A stretch of 25,024 bases of DNA from Methanocella sp. (GCF_035506375.1 NZ_DATJPM010000019.1:1-25024), one strand, 5' to 3'; positions 13,656-21,592 are shown, counted from the stretch's first letter. Notes: a model not told the origin generated them from the sequence alone. Numbers and translations are program-made.

Positions 13656-15059
13656 TTAGAGCTTATCGAGCTCGAACACGTCGTGGAGGACCTTCACCGC
13701 TTTCTGGGCATCGTCCTTGTTCACCACAAAGGAGATGTTCGCCTCCGAGGAGCCCTGGCTGATCATACGGATATTGATGTTGCTGTCGCCCAGCGCCGTG
13801 AAGAGCCGCCCGGCGACGCCCGGCGAGCCCGCCATGCGCTCGCCGACGACGGCGATGACGCAGACGTTGTTATTACAGGTGATGTTGTGGGCGAGGTCTT
13901 CGCTAAATTCCTTTTGTAAGGCGGCGATGGCCCGGTCCGCCTGCGCGCCGTCGATCGCCAGGGATACGTTGAATTCGCTCGACGCCTGGCTGATCATGAT
14001 GATGTTGATGTCTTCTTTGCCCAGCGCCGAGAAGATGCGGCCCGCCGTGCCCGGGGTGCCTGACAGCGCCGCTCCGCTGATATTAATCAAAGCGATGTTC
14101 TTGATCATGGTTACGGCCTTGATGAGGTTGCCGTTGCCCGATGCGTCCTTCATGAGCACAACGGTGCCCGGGTGGTCGGGCTGGAACGTGTTGAGGACTC
14201 TTACGGGTATGCCCTTTTTCACGGCGGGCTCAATGGTCTTGGGGTGGAGCACCTTGGCGCCGAAGTAGGACATCTCCATGGCCTCTAAATACGTGACACA
14301 GGACAGCGTCCTGGCCGATGACACGATCCGGGGGTCAGTGGTCATGATCCCGTTGACGTCCGTGTAGATCCAGATCTCGTCCGCGTCGATGGCCGCCCCG
14401 ATGATGGAGGCGCTGTAGTCCGAGCCGCCGCGGCCCAGCACCGTGATCGTGCCGTTAGGGTCGGCGGCCACGAAGCCCGTGACCACCGGCAGCGTTCCCT
14501 GCTTCAGAAGCGGCAGAAGATTTTCCTTGACTTTCACGTCAGTGATCTGGACTGGCTTCGCGCTCTCGAACTTGCTGTCGGTGATGACGCCCGCCTCTCC
14601 GCCCGTCAGCGCCACGGACTTCACGCCCATGGAGCGCAGGGAGCCGGAAAGGATGGGGACGCTCATGCGCTCGCCGAATGAATAGATAAAAGCCATTGAC
14701 CGGTTCGTCAATTCGCCCAGATAGCACACTGCCACGATGGCGTTCTTGAGCTCGGACAGCCGCTGCTCGATGACGAGTGAGACTTCCTTTTTAATGGCCG
14801 GGTCATCGATCGCGCCGTCGATGGCCGCCGCGTGCCGTGAGGCCACCTCGCTGAAGCTCTTCTCGATGTCGGCGATGCTGCAGGTGTCCTTCGCGGTCTG
14901 CGCCATCTCGTAAAGCCTGTCGGTGATGCCTGTCATGGCCGACGCTACGGCGATGATCTCGTTCCCCTCGTCGTAATACCTCTTTACGAGCTTCGCAACG
15001 TTCCTGATCCTCGGTCCGTCGCCCACCGACGTACCGCCGAATTTCATGACGAGCCTCAT
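13656..15059 (-). CDS. aspartate kinase with two ACT domains
   Basis: A 467-residue aspartokinase, the first step from aspartate to lysine, threonine, methionine and related products. KFGGTSVGD lies at residues 6-14; later kinase segments include GFVAADPNGTITVLGRGGSDYSA (written here as a positional guide, about residues 196-218). Two ACT domains follow, each with the typical start (INISGAALSGTPGTAGRIF; VVGERMAGSPGVAGRLF) and MISQ(A/G)SSE, so feedback control by an end-product amino acid is expected. It starts at an ATG with a TATA box about 55 bases upstream. The gene sits alone with a four-Cys microgene inside a pair of 173-bp inverted repeats. Confidence 0.95.
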   Translation of the reverse strand: MRLVMKFGGTSVGDGPRIRNVAKLVKRYYDEGNEIIAVASAMTGITDRLYEMAQTAKDTCSIADIEKSFSEVASRHAAAIDGAIDDPAIKKEVSLVIEQRLSELKNAIVAVCYLGELTNRSMAFIYSFGERMSVPILSGSLRSMGVKSVALTGGEAGVITDSKFESAKPVQITDVKVKENLLPLLKQGTLPVVTGFVAADPNGTITVLGRGGSDYSASIIGAAIDADEIWIYTDVNGIMTTDPRIVSSARTLSCVTYLEAMEMSYFGAKVLHPKTIEPAVKKGIPVRVLNTFQPDHPGTVVLMKDASGNGNLIKAVTMIKNIALINISGAALSGTPGTAGRIFSALGKEDINIIMISQASSEFNVSLAIDGAQADRAIAALQKEFSEDLAHNITCNNNVCVIAVVGERMAGSPGVAGRLFTALGDSNINIRMISQGSSEANISFVVNKDDAQKAVKVLHDVFELDKL

Positions 15060-15072
15060 AGTCCATCACAGT

Positions 15073-15111
15073 GTAAGGTAGCCTATTCGCTAGCGGCTAC
15101 ATAATCCTTAC
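15073..15111. promoter_or_regulatory. inverted repeat in aspartokinase promoter/leader
   Basis: GTAAGG (15073-15078) answers CCTTAC (15106-15111), and GTAGCC (15078-15083) answers GGCTAC (15095-15100), around the small palindrome CGCTAGCG. It sits between the aspartokinase ATG (15059) and its TATA box (about 15112-15127), over the predicted transcript start. It could be an operator or a leader hairpin. Confidence 0.4.
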
Positions 15112-15128
15112 GGGTATATAAAAAAATT
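15112..15128 (-). promoter_or_regulatory. TATA box of aspartokinase
   Basis: On the minus strand the sequence reads TTTTTTTATATACCC, a clear TATA box. It predicts a start near 15090 and a leader of about 30 bases. Confidence 0.55.
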
Positions 15129-15216
15129 GCGGCCATAGGGCTTTTTCAATCGCCACTCCTTCAAATAGAACCGTTTGCTGTACTGGTTTTTTATCAAAGC
15201 CCTCGAAAAACAATAA

Positions 15217-15389
15217 GCGGCTCGAAAACTTTTTCAGCCGCGAAGCGGCTCGAAGCTGGCCTGAAGCTACACGAAGATGTTAATAAATTATTTTTAAATA
15301 TTCTTAGAGCAGCTTAGAGCCAGCTTAGTGTAGCTTCGTGGCTGAAAAAATTTTGTGTAGCTCATCCATTTTCGAGGATCTTGACCGGT
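15217..15389. repeat. 173-bp inverted repeat, right arm
   Basis: Reverse complement of 13285-13457, equal in length, with about two differences. It shows the same internal palindrome and the same AT-rich centre (about 15276-15304). Together the arms enclose 1,759 bases holding aspartokinase and the four-Cys gene. The 391-base spacer 15060-15450 holds the aspartokinase promoter, this arm and the exporter promoter; no further gene is seen. Confidence 0.95.
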
Positions 15390-15422
15390 CGATCCATGGG
15401 AACATGGGCTTCCGAAACTGTG

Positions 15423-15437
15423 AAATAATATAAAAAT
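15423..15437 (+). promoter_or_regulatory. TATA box of the ABC exporter operon
   Basis: AAATAATATAAAAATTAA lies about 14-30 bases before the ATG at 15451, so the transcript is probably leaderless. No Shine-Dalgarno precedes the ATG, which agrees with this. Confidence 0.45.
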
Positions 15438-15450
15438 TAACCTTAACATA

Positions 15451-16356
15451 ATGTCGATAATCGGGGGCAGGGGCGTTACCAAATATTATGACAGCCTGCT
15501 TGCCGTGGATCACGTCGATTTTTCCATCGACGAGGCGGAGTGCTTCGGCTTTCTTGGCCCGAACGGCGCGGGAAAGACCACGATCATGAAAATGATATAC
15601 TGCCGCATACCGGTCACGTCCGGCAACATTCAGGTCGACGGGCTCAGCGTGCGGGAGTCACCCAGAAAGATCAAAAGCGCCATCGGCGTGGCCACGCAGG
15701 AGGACAACCTGGATACCGACCTGACGGTCTACGAGAATCTCTGGGTCTATTCCCGGTACTTCGACCTGCCAGCCTCAAGATCACGCCGGCGTATCGACGA
15801 GCTCCTGTCCTTCTTCGACCTGGATAAGAAGAGAGACACGACGGTGGACGACCTGTCGGGCGGTATGAAGCGTAAGCTCAGCGTCGCCCGGGCGCTCATC
15901 AACGACCCGAAGATCCTCATCCTCGACGAGCCGACCACGGGCCTGGACCCGACGGCACGGCGCCAGATCTGGGACACCGTCATCAGGCTCGGCTCGGAGG
16001 GAAAAACTGTCATCCTCACGACGCACTACATGGACGAGGCCCAGGAGCTCTGCGACCGCATCGGCCTCGTTTTCGGCGGCAGGATACTGGAGTACGGCTC
16101 CCCCGACGAAATAATCGGCCGCGTCATCGGCACGAACGTCTGCGAGCTCTACGTGCCCGACGAGCAAAAGCTGGACGAGGCCCGGAAAAGCCTGCACGGG
16201 TCCATCGAGCAGGTGGGGAGCCGCCTATTCGTCTACGGCAGCGACGCGGAAGCGCTGCAGAGGCAGTGCGAGGCAGCCACCGGCGTGAGGCAGAACGTTC
16301 GGCAGGCCACCCTGGAGGACGTTTTCCTGAAGCTTACGGGGAGGAATATCAAGTGA
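15451..16356 (+). CDS. ABC-2 exporter ATPase (DrrA/NodI type)
   Basis: A 301-residue cytoplasmic ATPase of the drug, antibiotic or polysaccharide exporter class. Walker A GPNGAGKTT is at residues 36-44, signature LSGGMKRK at 135-142 and Walker B ILILDEP at 155-161, with TTGLDPTARR just after and the H-loop in TTHYMDEA. The C-terminal part after about 215 (CELYVPDEQ...) is the DrrA-type accessory domain. Its TGA overlaps the permease GTG (GTGA at 16353-16356). The substrate is unknown. Confidence 0.93.
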   Translation: MSIIGGRGVTKYYDSLLAVDHVDFSIDEAECFGFLGPNGAGKTTIMKMIYCRIPVTSGNIQVDGLSVRESPRKIKSAIGVATQEDNLDTDLTVYENLWVYSRYFDLPASRSRRRIDELLSFFDLDKKRDTTVDDLSGGMKRKLSVARALINDPKILILDEPTTGLDPTARRQIWDTVIRLGSEGKTVILTTHYMDEAQELCDRIGLVFGGRILEYGSPDEIIGRVIGTNVCELYVPDEQKLDEARKSLHGSIEQVGSRLFVYGSDAEALQRQCEAATGVRQNVRQATLEDVFLKLTGRNIK

Positions 16357-17120
16357 TAGACCTGCCGTCGTGGAGGGCACGCCACATCTGGTACAGGGAC
16401 TGGGAAGTCTTCAGGAAAAACGCCGTCACCAATATCCTGCCCTATTTCGCAGAGCCGCTACTTTTTATATTAGCGCTGGGCTACGGCCTCGGCCTGTTCG
16501 TGGGCCAGATAGGCGGAATAAGCTACGCCCAGTTCCTGGCGCCGGGCATCCTGTCCTCGTCGGCCATGTTCGCCGCCTCCTACGAGTGCACGTATTCCAC
16601 TTACGTCCGCATGATTTTCCAAAAGACTTTCGAGGCGGTCCTGTGCACGCCCGTTTCCATCGAGGACATCGTGCTGGGCGAGGTTGCCTGGGGGGCCACG
16701 AAGAGCCTGATCAGCGGCGCCTGCATCTTTATCGTGATATGGGCGATGGGCCTGGCAAAGCTCGAGTCGGCCATAGTTATCATACCTGTGGTCGTCCTCG
16801 TGGGCTTCATGTTCTCCTCTTTGAGCATCTTTTTCACGTCCATCGTGCCCACTATGGACGCCTTCAACTATTATTTCACGCTCCTGCTATCGCCGATGTT
16901 CCTGCTGTCTGGCGTCTTCTTCCCAATCGACCATATGCCCTCCATCGTAACGGGCCTCGCCTGGCTCCTGCCTCTTACGCATGCCGTCAACGTCATCCGG
17001 CCGGCGGCTATGGGCCAGTATTCGGCCTCCTTTACCTTTGAGGTTCTCTGGATGGCTGTCTTCACGCTCATTTTTTACGGCATCGCTACCGTATTGATGA
17101 AGCGGCGCCTGAAAGACTGA
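16353..17120 (+). CDS. ABC-2 type exporter permease (DrrB/NodJ type)
   Basis: A 255-residue integral membrane protein with about six TM segments, ABC-2 family. The N-terminus (WRARHIWYRDWEVFRKN) is the typical amphipathic region before TM1; the FLAPGI segment, the middle of the protein and the LLSGVFFPIDHMP segment are family hallmarks. The start is the GTG at 16353: it overlaps the ATPase stop and follows GGGGAGG. A longer frame from 16266 is rejected because it lies within the ATPase gene and lacks a start signal. It ends 30 bases from the convergent small SH3-like gene. With the ATPase it makes a complete two-gene exporter. Confidence 0.92.
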   Translation: MIDLPSWRARHIWYRDWEVFRKNAVTNILPYFAEPLLFILALGYGLGLFVGQIGGISYAQFLAPGILSSSAMFAASYECTYSTYVRMIFQKTFEAVLCTPVSIEDIVLGEVAWGATKSLISGACIFIVIWAMGLAKLESAIVIIPVVVLVGFMFSSLSIFFTSIVPTMDAFNYYFTLLLSPMFLLSGVFFPIDHMPSIVTGLAWLLPLTHAVNVIRPAAMGQYSASFTFEVLWMAVFTLIFYGIATVLMKRRLKD

Positions 17121-17150
17121 TTAAAACACCTGTAAAAAAAGCCCCATTAG

Positions 17151-17345
17151 TTATTTTTCAATGACCTGCAGGTCTTCCTTGTTGCAGACGGCAACGCCAT
17201 ACTGGCCGAAGTCGACCTCGTAGGTGTTTACGCCGCTGCCCCGGATCTTATAGGTGATAATGCCCGTCGCGCCTTCCGGTATGACGATACCGTTGATGGA
17301 CGCTTTGAGCTCCCGGAGCAGCACGACCCTGTCCTTCTCTCGCAT
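17151..17345 (-). CDS. small SH3-like beta-barrel protein (DUF4926-like)
   Basis: A 64-residue protein beginning MREKDRVVLL and containing PEGATGIITYKIRG and YEVDFGQYG. The alternation of short strands and glycine turns is typical of SH3/KOW-like small barrels and resembles DUF4926 proteins; the family match is tentative. Not recognised by function. It is convergent with the exporter and divergent from thiD. A TATA-like CATATAAAAG lies only about 10 bases upstream of the ATG, closer than usual, so the start or promoter is uncertain. Confidence 0.65.
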   Translation of the reverse strand: MREKDRVVLLRELKASINGIVIPEGATGIITYKIRGSGVNTYEVDFGQYGVAVCNKEDLQVIEK

Positions 17346-17358
17346 GTATGTCTTTTAT

Positions 17359-17376
17359 ATGGATGGCGTCATCCAT
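17359..17376. promoter_or_regulatory. 18-bp inverted repeat between SH3-like gene and thiD
   Basis: ATGGATG-GCGT-CATCCAT is a perfect 7-bp palindrome with a 4-base spacer. It overlaps the TATA-like box of the minus-strand gene and lies 60-78 bases before thiD. It could be an operator for one or both genes. Confidence 0.35.
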
Positions 17377-17436
17377 CTTTAATGTTTTTGCCCCCGGGGA
17401 AAAACTATTATTAGGCTGCCGGGCGTCTTTGCACTT

Positions 17437-18207
17437 ATGAGCCACTACACGGCGCTGACCATAGCGGGATCCGATTCCGGGGGCGGCGCAGGCATCGAGG
17501 CCGACCTGAAGACGTTCCAGGCGCTCGGCGTCCACGGCACATGTGCCATCACAGCCATCACATCTCAAAATACTCTCGGCATCCAGGGAGTATTCGACGT
17601 TCCTGTTAAAGTCATCGAAAGCCAGATCGACTCGATAATGGCCGATTTTGACATAGCCTACGCGAAGACGGGGATGCTTTCCCGGGCAGATACCATCGAG
17701 TGCGTGGCCCGCAAGGCGAAACTGTACGGCCTGAAGCTCGTGGTCGACCCGGTCATGGTGGCGGAATCCGGGGGGCGTCTGCTGAACCCGGACGCTGTTG
17801 ATTCATTAAAAAGGCTGATACTGCCGCTGGCCGAAGTGGCGACACCGAACGTGTTCGAGGCATCCGTGCTCTCGGGCATTAAGGTACAGGACCTCGACTC
17901 GGCGAAGGAGGCCTGCCAGGTTATTCATGGCATGGGAGTTAAGAATGCCGTGGTCACGGGCGGCCACATGGGCGGCGTTGATGTTCTATACGACGGTCGA
18001 TTCCGTATATTCGAGGGCGATCTGGTAAAAGGCGGCACCCACGGCACCGGCTGCACGCACTCGTCCGCCATCACGGCCTATCTCGCGAGGGGTGAAACGG
18101 CCGAGAATGCCGTGCTGAAGGCGAAGGCCTTTGTCAAGCGCGCCGTGCAGAACTCGATGGACGTGGGGCACGGCGTAAGGCCGGTGAACCCGGGCGGCAT
18201 CCGGTAG
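17437..18207 (+). CDS. thiD: HMP/HMP-phosphate kinase ThiD
   Basis: A 256-residue ribokinase-fold enzyme that phosphorylates hydroxymethylpyrimidine and HMP phosphate to HMP pyrophosphate for thiamine synthesis. Seen are TIAGSDSGGGAGIEADLKT at the N-terminus (residues 8-26), DPVMVAESG at 104-112 and the anion-hole loop GTGC at 203-206 in the segment KGGTHGTGCTHSSA. Unlike many archaeal ThiD proteins, there is no C-terminal ThiN domain; the gene ends after the kinase. An AT-rich box at about 17402-17415 is placed for a leaderless message. It uses the product of ThiC, encoded 15 kb away. Confidence 0.95.
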   Translation: MSHYTALTIAGSDSGGGAGIEADLKTFQALGVHGTCAITAITSQNTLGIQGVFDVPVKVIESQIDSIMADFDIAYAKTGMLSRADTIECVARKAKLYGLKLVVDPVMVAESGGRLLNPDAVDSLKRLILPLAEVATPNVFEASVLSGIKVQDLDSAKEACQVIHGMGVKNAVVTGGHMGGVDVLYDGRFRIFEGDLVKGGTHGTGCTHSSAITAYLARGETAENAVLKAKAFVKRAVQNSMDVGHGVRPVNPGGIR

Positions 18208-18257
18208 CGTGGATATTGAAGAGATCAATTAAATAATAGGCACGCATTCTAATTACT

Positions 18258-18461
18258 ATGTCCAGCGAGCCCGAGGAGATTGTCGTGCCATGCCCGTGCT
18301 GCGGCAAGGCGCACAAGGTACGTGTCAAGGATATCAAGGAGAACAAGACTGTCAAGGTGGAATGCGGAGCCACGCTAGGCAGCGTCGGTCTCCAGCATCG
18401 GCTCGACATCGTCAACAAAAAGATAAAGGATTTCCAGGGCGGCCTCCATAAGCTGGAATAA
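18258..18461 (+). CDS. small CPCC-type zinc-binding protein
   Basis: A 67-residue protein with CPCCGKAHKV at residues 12-21 and another Cys at 36, then a helical, Lys-rich C-terminus. It is probably a small metal-binding protein, but with only four visible cysteines in an odd spacing it is an incomplete ribbon. The ATG has a TATA-like ATTAAATAATAGG about 20-33 bases upstream, so it is likely leaderless and separately transcribed from thiD. It is convergent with the methyltransferase at 18479. Function unknown. Confidence 0.65.
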   Translation: MSSEPEEIVVPCPCCGKAHKVRVKDIKENKTVKVECGATLGSVGLQHRLDIVNKKIKDFQGGLHKLE

Positions 18462-18478
18462 CTGCCCATCGATCGTAA

Positions 18479-19249
18479 CTACTTTTTTCCGACTATTACC
18501 GCTTCCCACAGGCTGAAATGGGCCGTATTGCCCGAAAAACGGGGTTCGAGCATTGTGCGGAGCGCTGGCGGCAGGTCATGCAGCATATCCATCAACCGTT
18601 CCTTATCGGGGCCGGATACGTGCTGCCTGTCCGCCCAATCGTGGAACTCGACCTCCTTGGATAACCGGCACGTCGACGTCACCTCCAGCCCTTCGCCTTC
18701 GAGCATCGACTGGAGCGCCGGCAGCGTGAACGCCCGGTTATGCGACGGGTCCCGTATCTTCTCAAAAGCGTTATAGTGCTCTTCCGCCTGCGCATCGCCG
18801 ATGACAATGTTGTCGTCGAGGCCGAATACGCCTCCCGGCTTTAGCACCCGCGCTGTTTCCCTCACTGCGGCTTGGGCATCGCTGAAGTGGTGCAGCGCGA
18901 TCCTGCACGTCACCATGTCAAAAGACGCATCCCGGAACGGGAGTGACTCGACATCCGCCATGCACGCATCAAAATTTTTTATGCCGCGGGAACTCGCAAG
19001 CTCAGAAGCTTTTTGCAGCATTTCTCTAGTGATGTCGGCTGCGACGATGCGCTCGACATGGGGAGCGATCGCCAGGGCCGTATGCCCCGCTCCCGTGGCG
19101 ATGTCCAGCGCACGCCATTCCTTTCGAGGCCCCGCCAGGCCGACGAGAAGCGACAGGCTTTCTCCCTTCGCGTGGACTTCGCTTTTCGCGTACGCGTCAG
19201 CCGAAACCCCGAACTGCTCCCTCACCTTTTCTTTTTGATCCACCGGCAT
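18479..19249 (-). CDS. class I SAM-dependent methyltransferase (UbiE-like)
   Basis: A 256-residue small-molecule-type methyltransferase. Motif I LDIATGAGH is at residues 48-56, the acidic end of strand 2 is in VAADIT, motif II is in DVESLPFRDASFDMVTC and motif III in VLKPGGVFGLDD; the CRIALHHF segment is typical of the UbiE/Methyltransf_11 group. The C-terminal part (about 150-256) is a substrate cap with no recognised specificity. It is convergent with the small zinc protein and 70 bases from the next minus-strand gene. The substrate is unknown. Confidence 0.88.
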   Translation of the reverse strand: MPVDQKEKVREQFGVSADAYAKSEVHAKGESLSLLVGLAGPRKEWRALDIATGAGHTALAIAPHVERIVAADITREMLQKASELASSRGIKNFDACMADVESLPFRDASFDMVTCRIALHHFSDAQAAVRETARVLKPGGVFGLDDNIVIGDAQAEEHYNAFEKIRDPSHNRAFTLPALQSMLEGEGLEVTSTCRLSKEVEFHDWADRQHVSGPDKERLMDMLHDLPPALRTMLEPRFSGNTAHFSLWEAVIVGKK

Positions 19250-19319
19250 ATCGATCCCTTCACGAATGCATGACTTTGTTGATCACCGCTATCAGCCATA
19301 TCGCGTATGACCTCATAGC

Positions 19320-20114
19320 TTATTGTTTTAGCAGGTCAAAGGCCCATCGACTGACACCCGGCGCCACATTGCCACAGCGGCGGCATCCCTCGATGCTTAA
19401 GCCCATGCTGCCATATCTTTCGATGAGACCCTGGATCTGGTGCTTTTTCTTAAAGGCGTAAAAGTGGACCATGCCACCGGTACGGACCATTGGCGCGATG
19501 ATATCCAGAGCCTCATCCATCCCGTACGGCGCTGGCACGACCGCCCGATCGAATGTCGCTTTTAATAGATACGGCATATCAAGGGCGTCCGCATTCAAGA
19601 TATCGATATTGCCATCGACACGATTCAGGCTCGCGTTTGTATTTAACCACTTGCATGCCTCGGCGCTTTTTTCAATGGCGAGCACATGGCATCCCTTCGC
19701 CGCCAGCGGTATGGCAAAAGGCCCGGACCCGGCGAACGGCAGGAGCACGTTTTCTCCGCTCAGGGCCATGGCAGCCACACGGTGCCGCTCGTATTTTAAG
19801 CCGGGGTTAAAAAAGACCCTGGAAATGTCGAACCTGTACGAAAAGCCATATTCCTTATACGTCGCCACGGTGTCCTTGCCTCTAAGAACCTCGTATCGGG
19901 GTACACGCCGGTCGCTTTCCGTCTTCGACAGCTTATAAAGGACAGTCCTTATGTTCTTACGTTTTGCCAGGATGGCGTCCGCAACTTCCGCCTTATACGC
20001 CTCCATCCCGGGCAGGAGCGAGATGACGGCGACGTCGCCGATCAACTCGTAATGGCCCGGGAGGCTCAACGTGTCCCCGGGTATGACGCTGGCCAGGTCC
20101 TCTTTCAGGCTCAT
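19320..20114 (-). CDS. Trm5/TYW2-family SAM methyltransferase
   Basis: A 264-residue protein with an N-terminal D1-like domain (MSLKEDLASVIPGD, HYELIGDVAVISL) and a class I methyltransferase core. The family hallmark YRFDISRVFFNPGL is at 93-106 and motif I LLPFAGSGPFAIPLA at 124-138. Known relatives methylate G37 of tRNA (Trm5) or transfer the aminocarboxypropyl group in wybutosine synthesis (TYW2/Taw2). The catalytic-region motif that reads NLP or NPP in Trm5 is replaced by VPAPYG at 193-198. The ATG at 20114 is preferred over the one at 20141 because it begins the family's conserved N-terminus and a TATA-like box lies about 25-35 bases upstream. The exact reaction is unresolved. Confidence 0.85.
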   Translation of the reverse strand: MSLKEDLASVIPGDTLSLPGHYELIGDVAVISLLPGMEAYKAEVADAILAKRKNIRTVLYKLSKTESDRRVPRYEVLRGKDTVATYKEYGFSYRFDISRVFFNPGLKYERHRVAAMALSGENVLLPFAGSGPFAIPLAAKGCHVLAIEKSAEACKWLNTNASLNRVDGNIDILNADALDMPYLLKATFDRAVVPAPYGMDEALDIIAPMVRTGGMVHFYAFKKKHQIQGLIERYGSMGLSIEGCRRCGNVAPGVSRWAFDLLKQ

Positions 20115-20204
20115 ATACCGGGATACGCGTCGCTGGCCCATATATGTTTTATTGTACCCGCGTCTTTAGAACATTCTTCGATACTTTAATACAGCCTGCA
20201 TGGA

Positions 20205-20672
20205 TCATGTGCTCTTTAGCGGGAACACGATCTGTGTCCGTAGCTTCTCCGGCGGCGTATCCATCGGGCTGTTGAAGTATATCTCATAGGCTACGCCCGT
20301 GGGGACCTGCTTCTTTTCCTCGACGAGTTTCGTAAGTGCCTCGTAGGCCTCCTTCATGCCATCGCCATAAGGTCCCGTATAGATACAGGTGGCCACTTTT
20401 CCCGCGGGAATATCGCCGGGCTTTACGTTGCCCCTGGCCTGCAGCTTCTTCGTGACCGGGAACCCGACCTCGATGTCCAGGTCCTGCATGTCCATATTGT
20501 AATACGCAACGAACGGCGGCCCAATGGGCTGCTGTCCCTGTTCGCCGATGGCCATGGCCACGTCGCCGAACGCCTTGCCCAGCACGTTCGGTAATTCCGT
20601 CACCGAAGTCCGCATGCGAATGGACATCATGGTCTGCGCAGGTTGATCTTTAATCTCGCATTTCGTGAACAT
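20205..20672 (-). CDS. GyrI-like / AraC effector-binding domain protein
   Basis: A 155-residue stand-alone GyrI-like small-molecule-binding domain. It shows the duplicated strand-helix pattern of the SHS2/GyrI fold: an N-terminal MSIRMRTSVTELP strand-helix, a central PFVAYYNMDM, DLDIEVGFPV, and in the second half GKVATCIYTGPYGDGMKEAY and YEIYFNSPMD. Such domains usually bind cationic or hydrophobic ligands, and some modulate regulators. The ATG at 20672 follows an excellent Shine-Dalgarno (GGGAGG) eight bases away. No DNA-binding domain is attached. It is divergent from the cupin gene. Confidence 0.85.
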   Translation of the reverse strand: MFTKCEIKDQPAQTMMSIRMRTSVTELPNVLGKAFGDVAMAIGEQGQQPIGPPFVAYYNMDMQDLDIEVGFPVTKKLQARGNVKPGDIPAGKVATCIYTGPYGDGMKEAYEALTKLVEEKKQVPTGVAYEIYFNSPMDTPPEKLRTQIVFPLKST

Positions 20673-20817
20673 TTGATTATCCTCCCTATTTATCCAATAA
20701 TAAGCGCTTGTACATTTGTTAATATGAATTTAAGCCAATAGTTTTCTGAAAGTATTTTATAGCACCTATTATGCAATAAATAAGCAGGCTTTTGGTCGTG
20801 ATATCCTGGCGAATTAC

Positions 20818-21141
20818 ATGGTGAAAAAGGCGGACGGGGCAGGCTATGTCGATGTAATGGACGGCATCGGGCGCAAGACGCTCGTCTATGGCGAGAACAT
20901 GCTGTTGACCGAATTCCGGCTGGATGGAGGAAAAACGCTTTCAATGCATAAACACCCGCAGGAGCAGACCGGCTATCTCGTGTCAGGCCACATCATTTTG
21001 ACAATTGGCGGTAAGCCGCACGATATGAGGCCCGGCGACAGCTGGTCCATTCCCGGGAACGTAGAGCATGGGGCCGAGGTCGTCGAGGATTCCGTCGCAA
21101 TAGAAGTCTTTTCGCCCGTGAGAGAGGACTACAAGCCTTAG
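20818..21141 (+). CDS. single-domain cupin protein
   Basis: A 107-residue cupin. Motif 1 is H44-x-H46...Q50...G57 in MHKHPQEQTGYLVSGH, and motif 2 is PGDSWSIPGNVEHG with H84. The usual glutamate of motif 1 is glutamine (Q50). Metal is expected at H44, H46 and H84. Enzymatic or sugar/ligand-binding roles are both possible. A TATA-like GCAATAAATAAGC lies about 35-45 bases upstream. The Cys-rich protein gene begins 16 bases after its stop, so they probably form an operon. Confidence 0.85.
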   Translation: MVKKADGAGYVDVMDGIGRKTLVYGENMLLTEFRLDGGKTLSMHKHPQEQTGYLVSGHIILTIGGKPHDMRPGDSWSIPGNVEHGAEVVEDSVAIEVFSPVREDYKP

Positions 21142-21157
21142 AATTAAGGAAACTAAT

Positions 21158-21592
21158 ATGCGCTATGACGAGTTCGAGCAGCTATTGCGTAAGCTGAATA
21201 TCGCCATCGTCCCAAAGGACTCCGGGCGCATACGTGGATATGATGTCGATACCTACCGTATTCTCGCGAAGCAGACGGAGCGCATCGACTTCGACTGCGG
21301 CGACGGTGTCAGCTTTTGCCGCTACATCCACATAAGAGAGGGCGCCTGCTGCCTGGACTGCGTCGACACCTGCGGGCACTGGCAGCGGGAAAGCACCCTG
21401 GACGAGGACTCGGCTAGAAAGATGGCCCCTTATTGCGATCCTCAGGACGGGTTCTGCCGCGAAGGCACGGGATGCATTTTACCCAGGGAACTAAGAAGCC
21501 CCGTGTGCCTGTATCATATATGCTCGGACGTGAAGATGACAGAAGAGGATAAAAAATTATTGCGTAAGCTTAAATGTGGGGCCGCTCGTTAA
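21158..21592 (+). CDS. 12-Cys protein, probable metal or Fe-S binding
   Basis: A 144-residue protein not recognised by family. Residues about 46-75 hold CGDGVSFC, CCLDC and DTC; residues about 95-125 hold YCDPQDGFC, TGC, VCLYHIC; a last Cys is near the C-terminus. That is 12 cysteines in all, with an Arg/Lys-rich helix at each end. The arrangement recalls YkgJ-like cysteine-cluster proteins but lacks the standard C-x2-C-x2-CC block. The ATG follows AAGGA. It is downstream of the cupin with a 16-base spacer. Metal-cluster binding is inferred from cysteine content. Confidence 0.7.
   Translation: MRYDEFEQLLRKLNIAIVPKDSGRIRGYDVDTYRILAKQTERIDFDCGDGVSFCRYIHIREGACCLDCVDTCGHWQRESTLDEDSARKMAPYCDPQDGFCREGTGCILPRELRSPVCLYHICSDVKMTEEDKKLLRKLKCGAAR

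Noticed and set aside
13285..15389. Classical insertion sequence or composite transposon
   Set aside because: Nothing between the arms resembles a transposase; the only genes are aspartokinase and a four-Cys microprotein. Reported as a repeat-flanked cassette instead.
16266..16352. Longer start for the exporter permease
   Set aside because: It lies within the ATPase gene; the GTG at 16353 overlaps the ATPase stop and has a strong Shine-Dalgarno.
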